Assembly: GCA_007120675.1 (NCBI GenBank)
Contig: SKNE01000007.1
Coordinates: 1-10,893 of the forward strand
DNA from: Bacteroidales bacterium
Lineage (GTDB): Bacteria > Bacteroidota > Bacteroidia > Bacteroidales > UBA7960
Direction: 5' to 3'
DNA: 10,893 nucleotides
The notes beneath the pieces are model-generated. The model was given only the letters and a program-made list of their open reading frames with translations, ran no database searches and was not told where the DNA came from. Of this stretch, positions 7,325 to 10,893 are shown piece after piece. Numbering within the stretch: the first letter of the stretch is position 1; every line of letters begins with the position of its first letter. The position numbers were made by a program, and so were the translations under genes.

Positions 7325-7576
7325 ATGTCTGAAATAAGAATCTTAGGTGTATTGGTGGAGACCAGGAGTGATGCAGCACTGAAGCTACAGGAGGTGTTGA
7401 CAAAGTATGGTTGTTCCATTAGGACACGGCTGGGCATTCACGGTCAGAACGTGGCCGGATGCAAGAATTGCGGCCTGATCATCCTCGAGTTGCATGGCAA
7501 CGTGGATGAATGTATCCGCCTTGAGAACGAATTATGGACGATGGATGGGGTAAAAGTACAGAAGATGGTTTTCTGA
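7325..7576 (+). CDS. TM1266-family hydrogenase system putative regulator, copy 2
   Basis: This 83-residue protein is a tandem paralogue of the previous gene. Aligned by eye without gaps over 83 positions, about 36 residues are identical, including ILG, QEVLTK, IRTRLG, H39, C46, GN at 58-59 and KM.F at the end. It differs in cysteines: C30, C46, C49 and C63, with a CxxC at 46-49 (CKNCG), against a single C46 in copy 1. That could make a metal or disulfide site. Like copy 1 it has no visible DNA-binding motif. A heterodimer of the two copies is possible. It ends 33 bases before the Rrf2 gene. Confidence 0.8.
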   Translation: MSEIRILGVLVETRSDAALKLQEVLTKYGCSIRTRLGIHGQNVAGCKNCGLIILELHGNVDECIRLENELWTMDGVKVQKMVF

Positions 7577-7609
7577 CGCCCTTCAAAGCCGCATTAAACA
7601 CAGATTGCT

Positions 7610-8017
7610 ATGGCCAAATTAGTACATTTTTCAGAGGCAGCCTCCCTGGCGCTGCACGCCATGGTCCTTATTGCAAAAGCTGACGGACACATCAATGTGA
7701 ACAGCCTGGCCAGTGAAATGGGGGCATCCAGGAATCACCTGGCCAAGGTGCTGCAACAGCTGGTGAAGCACAATTTCCTTAAGTCGGTCAGGGGGCCCAG
7801 TGGCGGTTTTGCAATGAATAAGCCCACCGATAAGATCAGTATCCTGGAGATTTACGAAGCCATAGAAGGGAGGATTGATACCCCCGAATGTCCGCTGGAC
7901 CGTAAGATCTGCCCTTTTGACAAGTGCCTGATGAACGGCCTGGTGACGGATGTCACCCTGCAGTTCAAGAAGTATTTCCAGGAGCAGTCTCTCGAAGATT
8001 TTGTTACCCGTACCTAA
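7610..8017 (+). CDS. Rrf2-family transcriptional regulator with putative Fe-S site
   Basis: Rrf2 regulators (IscR, NsrR, RsrR and relatives) are small winged-helix proteins, many of which carry a 2Fe-2S or 4Fe-4S cluster that controls DNA binding. This 135-residue protein shows the helix-turn-helix (about 29-57, LASEMGASRNHLAKVLQQL), the typical wing VRGPSGGFAMNKP (60-72) and the segment ISILEIYEAIEG. Three cysteines, C94, C101 and C106, lie in the cluster-binding loop with x6 and x4 spacing, slightly different from the x5/x5 of IscR. It is likely a cytoplasmic sensor of Fe-S status, NO or O2. The ZIP transporter gene begins 2 bases after its stop, so the pair is probably co-translated. Which genes it controls is unknown. 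Confidence 0.92.
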   Translation: MAKLVHFSEAASLALHAMVLIAKADGHINVNSLASEMGASRNHLAKVLQQLVKHNFLKSVRGPSGGFAMNKPTDKISILEIYEAIEGRIDTPECPLDRKICPFDKCLMNGLVTDVTLQFKKYFQEQSLEDFVTRT

Positions 8018-8019
8018 GC

Positions 8020-8847
8020 ATGTTCTCTGACGCTGACTTTACTCTCCAACAGGTTTTAATCGCTTTTGCATTAACCCTTTTTGCAGGCCTTTCAACGGGC
8101 ATTGGCAGTTCGATCGCCTTTTTCGCCAAACGGACCAACACCAAATTCCTTTCCATTGCCCTTGGTTTTTCAGCCGGTGTGATGATCTACCTTTCCTTTG
8201 TGGAGATCTTTCCGAAGGCCAAACAGGTGTTGTCGGCCGAGATGGGTTTGCACATCGGCTACCTGGTCACTGTGCTGGCATTTTTCACCGGCATGCTGGT
8301 TATTGCCGTGATTGACCGCCTGGTGCCTGCTTTTGAGAACCCCCACGAGGTCAGGCGCGTGGAGCGGATACGGGACAGGGAAGCAGAAAAAAACAAGAAA
8401 CTTTACCGCATGGGGATGATGTCGGCCGTTGCCATCGCCATCCATAATTTTCCCGAAGGTTTGGCCACCTTCCTGGCCGCCCTGCAGGACATACGGTTGG
8501 GATTACCCATCGCCATCGCCATTGCGATCCACAATATCCCCGAGGGGATCGCCATCTCGGTACCCATACACCATGCTACGGGAAGCCGGAAAAAGGCCTT
8601 TACCTATTCGTTTTTGTCCGGACTGGCCGAACCGCTGGGAGCCCTGGTGGGTTTCTTCATCCTGCTCCCTTTCATGAACGATGCCGTCTTCGGATTCCTT
8701 TTTGCTTCCGTGGCGGGCATCATGGTCTTTATCTCCATAGATAACCTGCTTCCTGCGGCCAGGGAGTACGGTGAGCCTCATCTGGCGCTGTACGGACTCA
8801 CCGGGGGGATGGCCGTCATGGCCCTCAGCCTGGTGTTCTTTCTCTAG
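8020..8847 (+). CDS. zupT: ZIP-family divalent metal transporter, ZupT-like
   Basis: ZIP proteins bring zinc, iron or manganese into the cytoplasm. The 275-residue protein has about eight hydrophobic segments. The two family signatures on the central helices are HNFPEG (142-147) and HNIPEG (171-176), as in bacterial ZupT (about 257 aa in E. coli). A charged cytoplasmic loop (about 106-132, rich in Arg, Glu and Lys) separates TM3 from TM4. I chose the ATG at 8020 because it is 2 bases after the rrf2 stop and directly precedes the first hydrophobic segment. The frame is open further upstream to 7924, but that part only re-reads the Rrf2 gene. Co-expression with an Fe-S-type regulator suggests iron or broad metal supply, but ZIP specificity cannot be read from sequence alone. 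Confidence 0.92.
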   Translation: MFSDADFTLQQVLIAFALTLFAGLSTGIGSSIAFFAKRTNTKFLSIALGFSAGVMIYLSFVEIFPKAKQVLSAEMGLHIGYLVTVLAFFTGMLVIAVIDRLVPAFENPHEVRRVERIRDREAEKNKKLYRMGMMSAVAIAIHNFPEGLATFLAALQDIRLGLPIAIAIAIHNIPEGIAISVPIHHATGSRKKAFTYSFLSGLAEPLGALVGFFILLPFMNDAVFGFLFASVAGIMVFISIDNLLPAAREYGEPHLALYGLTGGMAVMALSLVFFL

Positions 8848-8885
8848 TGACCCCAACATCGGCATCAGCCTTGTCCGTTGGCCCA

Positions 8886-9776
8886 TTAGCTCCCTTCCTT
8901 ACCCTCTTTGTAATGGTAAATGATCCGGTTCGGCGAGGATGATTCTTGTTCCGGGGGTGTCGAAGGATCCGTATGTTTTTCCCCGTCCCCAGGCCGGTAG
9001 TCATTGGCGCGCTCCCCGCCAGTGGCCGGTGCTTCATCTGCGGGCATCTCCGGAAAGGGATCCTCTTCTTCCTCCTCAAGCTCCCACGAATAGAGCGGCC
9101 GCTGGGGCCCTGTGGCCCGGTAAAAAATGGCCAGCAACACACCTGAAACCATCCCCATCAGGTGTGACTCCCAGGATATGTGTTCCTTGATGGGAAAAAT
9201 GCCCCAAATCATGCTGCCGTAAAGAAAAGCCACGAGCAGAGACAGGGCCATCAGTCGCGGATGCCGCCTGATGATGCCGCTGACAAACAGAAAGGCGGCC
9301 AGGCTGTAAACCACACCTGATGCACCGATGTGAAAGGACTGCCTGGCGATGGCCCAGACCCATAACCCGGTGATGAGCAAGCCAAGCATGAAGATTCTTG
9401 GGGCCAGTTCACGATAAAAGTAGAACAAGGCCGTGCCCAGGACCAGCAAAGGGATGGAATTGGACACCAGGTGGGAAAAACCACCGTGAATCAGGGGCGA
9501 TAAAAGAACGCCCTTCAGTCCCGACAGCTCCCGCGGATAAATGCCATAGGAAGAAAAGGAGAGGCCGAAGACCAGTTCAATCAGCTTGATGATCCAAAGC
9601 AGGACCACAAAGAAAAGTGGCCAGGTGAGGCTGGCAAGAAATCGTCCCTTTTCCAGCTTTTTGTTACTTTTGTATGGATTATTAGTCTCCAGGGTCGGAT
9701 GGGCAGTTATGGTACGGTATTTGAACTTGGATTGACCGCGATTGAACAAAATTACACATAGTTTTCTTTTTTTCAT
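8886..9776 (-). CDS. Rhomboid-family intramembrane serine protease
   Basis: Numbers assume the ATG at 9776 (296 aa). The protein has about six membrane segments: roughly 52-74, 102-121, 127-144, 152-169, 175-194 and 204-219. Rhomboid features are HxxxN at H102-N106, the catalytic serine in GASG (S153) and the catalytic histidine in ESHLMG (H205). It cleaves membrane proteins within the bilayer; the substrate is unknown. The C-terminal tail (about 230-296) is cytoplasmic, very acidic and Pro-rich, starting with a run of Glu after LYSWELE. The start is uncertain: the frame is open to an ATG at 9878 that would overlap the divergent protease gene, while the conserved part begins only near position 9683, and the candidate promoter at 9747-9777 overlaps the chosen ATG. 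It converges on the ZIP gene with 38 bases between the stops. Confidence 0.85.
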   Translation of the reverse strand: MKKRKLCVILFNRGQSKFKYRTITAHPTLETNNPYKSNKKLEKGRFLASLTWPLFFVVLLWIIKLIELVFGLSFSSYGIYPRELSGLKGVLLSPLIHGGFSHLVSNSIPLLVLGTALFYFYRELAPRIFMLGLLITGLWVWAIARQSFHIGASGVVYSLAAFLFVSGIIRRHPRLMALSLLVAFLYGSMIWGIFPIKEHISWESHLMGMVSGVLLAIFYRATGPQRPLYSWELEEEEEDPFPEMPADEAPATGGERANDYRPGDGEKHTDPSTPPEQESSSPNRIIYHYKEGKEGS

Positions 9777-9777
9777 A
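9747..9777 (-). promoter_or_regulatory. Candidate Bacteroidota promoter for the rhomboid gene
   Basis: On the minus strand TAATTTTG (9754-9747) matches TAnnTTTG exactly, and TATG (9777-9774) lies 19 bases upstream, a three-of-four match to the -33 element TTTG. The upstream box overlaps the ATG at 9776, so if this promoter is real the protein must start further downstream, perhaps at a non-ATG codon. Weak evidence, from motif alone. Confidence 0.3.
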
Positions 9778-9876
9778 AGGCCAGTTTGTTTTTCCCCGGC
9801 CTGCGCCGGATCACGGCGGGGGATAATTTGGGCGGATGCTGTTTGATTGGCTGAAACCCGGCAAAAACTTTTTTTC
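9778..9876. promoter_or_regulatory. Divergent intergenic region between rhomboid and S41 peptidase
   Basis: About 100 bases separate the likely rhomboid start from the S41 peptidase start. It contains a small GC-rich hairpin, CCGGC (9796-9800) and GCCGG (9805-9809) with a 4-base loop, and TAATTTG at 9824-9830, a near match to a -7 element without a good -33 partner at the right distance. A T-rich run lies just before the peptidase ATG. The peptidase promoter must lie here or overlap the rhomboid gene, but I cannot place it firmly. Confidence 0.3.
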
Positions 9877-10893
9877 ATGATGCGTACAAACCGATTATAT
9901 CAAAACCTGTTATTGGGCCTCCTGCTTTTTTTGTTGCTTCCCTTCCATGCTGCCGCCCAGGTCAGCCAGATCCAGAGGGAAAAACTGCAGCGCGCCCTGC
10001 AGTTCATTTCCTACGCCTACATTGAGGCATTGGATGATGAGAAACTGGTGGAGGACGCCATCAGGGGGATGTTGAATGAGCTTGATCCGCACAGCGTGTA
10101 TCTGTCTGCCGACGAGCTCAGGCGCTCCATGGAAAACCTGGAGGGAAGCTTTGAGGGCATCGGCATTCAGTTCAACCTGATCAATGACACCATCGTGGTG
10201 ATCAGCCCCATACCAGGTGGGCCATCCGACAAGGTGGGGCTGATGGCCGGCGACAAGATCATCCTCATAGATGGGGAAAAAGCGCATGGCAGCCAGATAA
10301 ACAACCAGTTTGTACAGGATCGTTTGCGGGGAGAGAGGGGTTCTGAGGTGGACGTGAGCATTTATCGCGTCGGCGCCCGTGAGCTGCTTGACTTTACCAT
10401 TGTACGGGACCGCATCCCCATCAATTCCGTCGACGCAGCATTCATGGCCACGCCGGAGATTGGTTATATCAAACTGAACCGCTTCGCCCGCACCAGCATG
10501 AGGGAGTACCGACAGGCCAGCCAGAGGCTGCTGGATCAGGGCATGCAGCACCTGATCCTCGACCTGAACTACAATTCGGGGGGCTTCATGGACGTGGCCA
10601 TAGATCTGGCAGACCAGTTCTTTGGCCAGGATACGCTGATCGTCTACCAGGAGGGTCATGCCTCTCCGCGCCAGGACTACATGAGCACCTTCAGGGGAAA
10701 CTTTAAGGATGGAAAGGTGGTGGTGCTGGTCAATGAAGGCAGCGCCAGTGCCAGTGAAATTGTGGCCGGTGCTGTTCAGGACTGGGACAGGGGCCTGCTG
10801 GTGGGTCGCCGTACCTTCGGCAAAGGCCTTGTGCAGCGTCCTTTTGAGCTGCCCGATGGCTCTGCCATCAGGCTGACCACGGCCGCATACCAC
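9877..10893 (+). CDS. S41-family C-terminal processing peptidase (3' end missing)
   Basis: The frame is open from ATG 9877 (or the adjacent ATG 9880) to the right edge: 339 residues, C-terminus outside the window. A signal peptide is clear: basic start, the Leu-rich core LLLGLLLFLLL (11-21), and likely cleavage after AAA at 25-27. Next come the N-terminal helical part with LDPHSVYLS, a PDZ domain (about 88-175, starting GIGIQF) and the S41 core. The Ser/Lys dyad fits E. coli Tsp: the middle serine of SASAS is S291, D302 is in QDWD and K316 is in TFGKG, at the same +11 and +25 spacing as Tsp S430, D441 and K455. The enzyme acts in the periplasm or at the outer membrane, removing C-terminal parts of exported proteins. 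It is divergent from a rhomboid protease, but a shared role is only a guess. Confidence 0.95.
   Translation, partial: MMRTNRLYQNLLLGLLLFLLLPFHAAAQVSQIQREKLQRALQFISYAYIEALDDEKLVEDAIRGMLNELDPHSVYLSADELRRSMENLEGSFEGIGIQFNLINDTIVVISPIPGGPSDKVGLMAGDKIILIDGEKAHGSQINNQFVQDRLRGERGSEVDVSIYRVGARELLDFTIVRDRIPINSVDAAFMATPEIGYIKLNRFARTSMREYRQASQRLLDQGMQHLILDLNYNSGGFMDVAIDLADQFFGQDTLIVYQEGHASPRQDYMSTFRGNFKDGKVVVLVNEGSASASEIVAGAVQDWDRGLLVGRRTFGKGLVQRPFELPDGSAIRLTTAAYH

Noticed and set aside
7924..8019. Upstream extension of the ZIP transporter frame
   Set aside because: This stretch is the end of the Rrf2 gene read in another frame and encodes nothing ZIP-like; the ATG at 8020 fits the family start.
8853..8881. 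Inverted repeat CCAAC/GTTGG between the convergent ZIP and rhomboid genes
   Set aside because: Only 5 base pairs with a 19-base loop and no T run, so too weak to call a terminator.
9910..10893. Long minus-strand open frame of 327 codons
   Set aside because: It lies fully antisense to the S41 peptidase, which has a signal peptide, PDZ domain and catalytic residues; the minus frame shows no recognisable domain and is rich in His and Gln as expected of a shadow.

Overview
The window reads as a chromosomal piece of an anaerobic, hydrogen-metabolising member of the Bacteroidota. The grounds are the [FeFe]-hydrogenase genes, the weak or absent Shine-Dalgarno sequences, matches to the Bacteroidota -7 promoter element TAnnTTTG, and the protein flavour of the rhomboid and S41 protease genes. 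The phylum is an inference from these traits; no rRNA or other marker gene is present. The DNA is gene-dense, with no mobile element, CRISPR array, tRNA or rRNA that I can see.

Positions 1-8847 hold eleven plus-strand genes with very short gaps (between a 4-base overlap and 53 bases), so they look like one or two operons. In order: the 3' part of a histidine kinase whose sensor region is a [FeFe]-hydrogenase-like domain plus a 4Fe-4S domain; a stand-alone receiver; a receiver-histidine kinase hybrid; the NADH-sensing repressor Rex; a RibF-type FAD synthetase with an eroded riboflavin kinase half; a PhnP-like metallo-beta-lactamase-fold hydrolase; the radical-SAM H-cluster maturase HydG; two tandem small proteins of the TM1266 'iron-only hydrogenase system regulator' family; an Rrf2-family regulator with three cysteines; and a ZupT-like ZIP metal transporter. 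A candidate promoter in front of hydG suggests two transcription units, sensors/Rex/RibF/hydrolase and hydG/TM1266/Rrf2/ZIP.

Read together, this is a hydrogenase control and maturation island. It appears to sense several inputs: H2 or redox state (hydrogenase-like kinase), NADH/NAD+ (Rex) and Fe-S status (Rrf2). It also supplies cofactors or metals: HydG for the H-cluster, RibF for FAD and ZIP for divalent metal. The catalytic hydrogenase subunits and HydE/HydF are not in the window and may lie to the left or elsewhere.

Positions 8848-10893 are a different neighbourhood. A rhomboid intramembrane protease on the minus strand converges on the ZIP gene. It is divergent from a secreted S41 (C-terminal processing) peptidase on the plus strand, which runs off the right edge. 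The start of the rhomboid gene is uncertain.

The most interesting points are the PAS-less hydrogenase-like kinase with sensor-type substitutions, the phosphorelay with no visible DNA-binding output, the tandem TM1266 paralogues with one gaining a CxxC, and the RibF with a degraded kinase motif coupled to rex.
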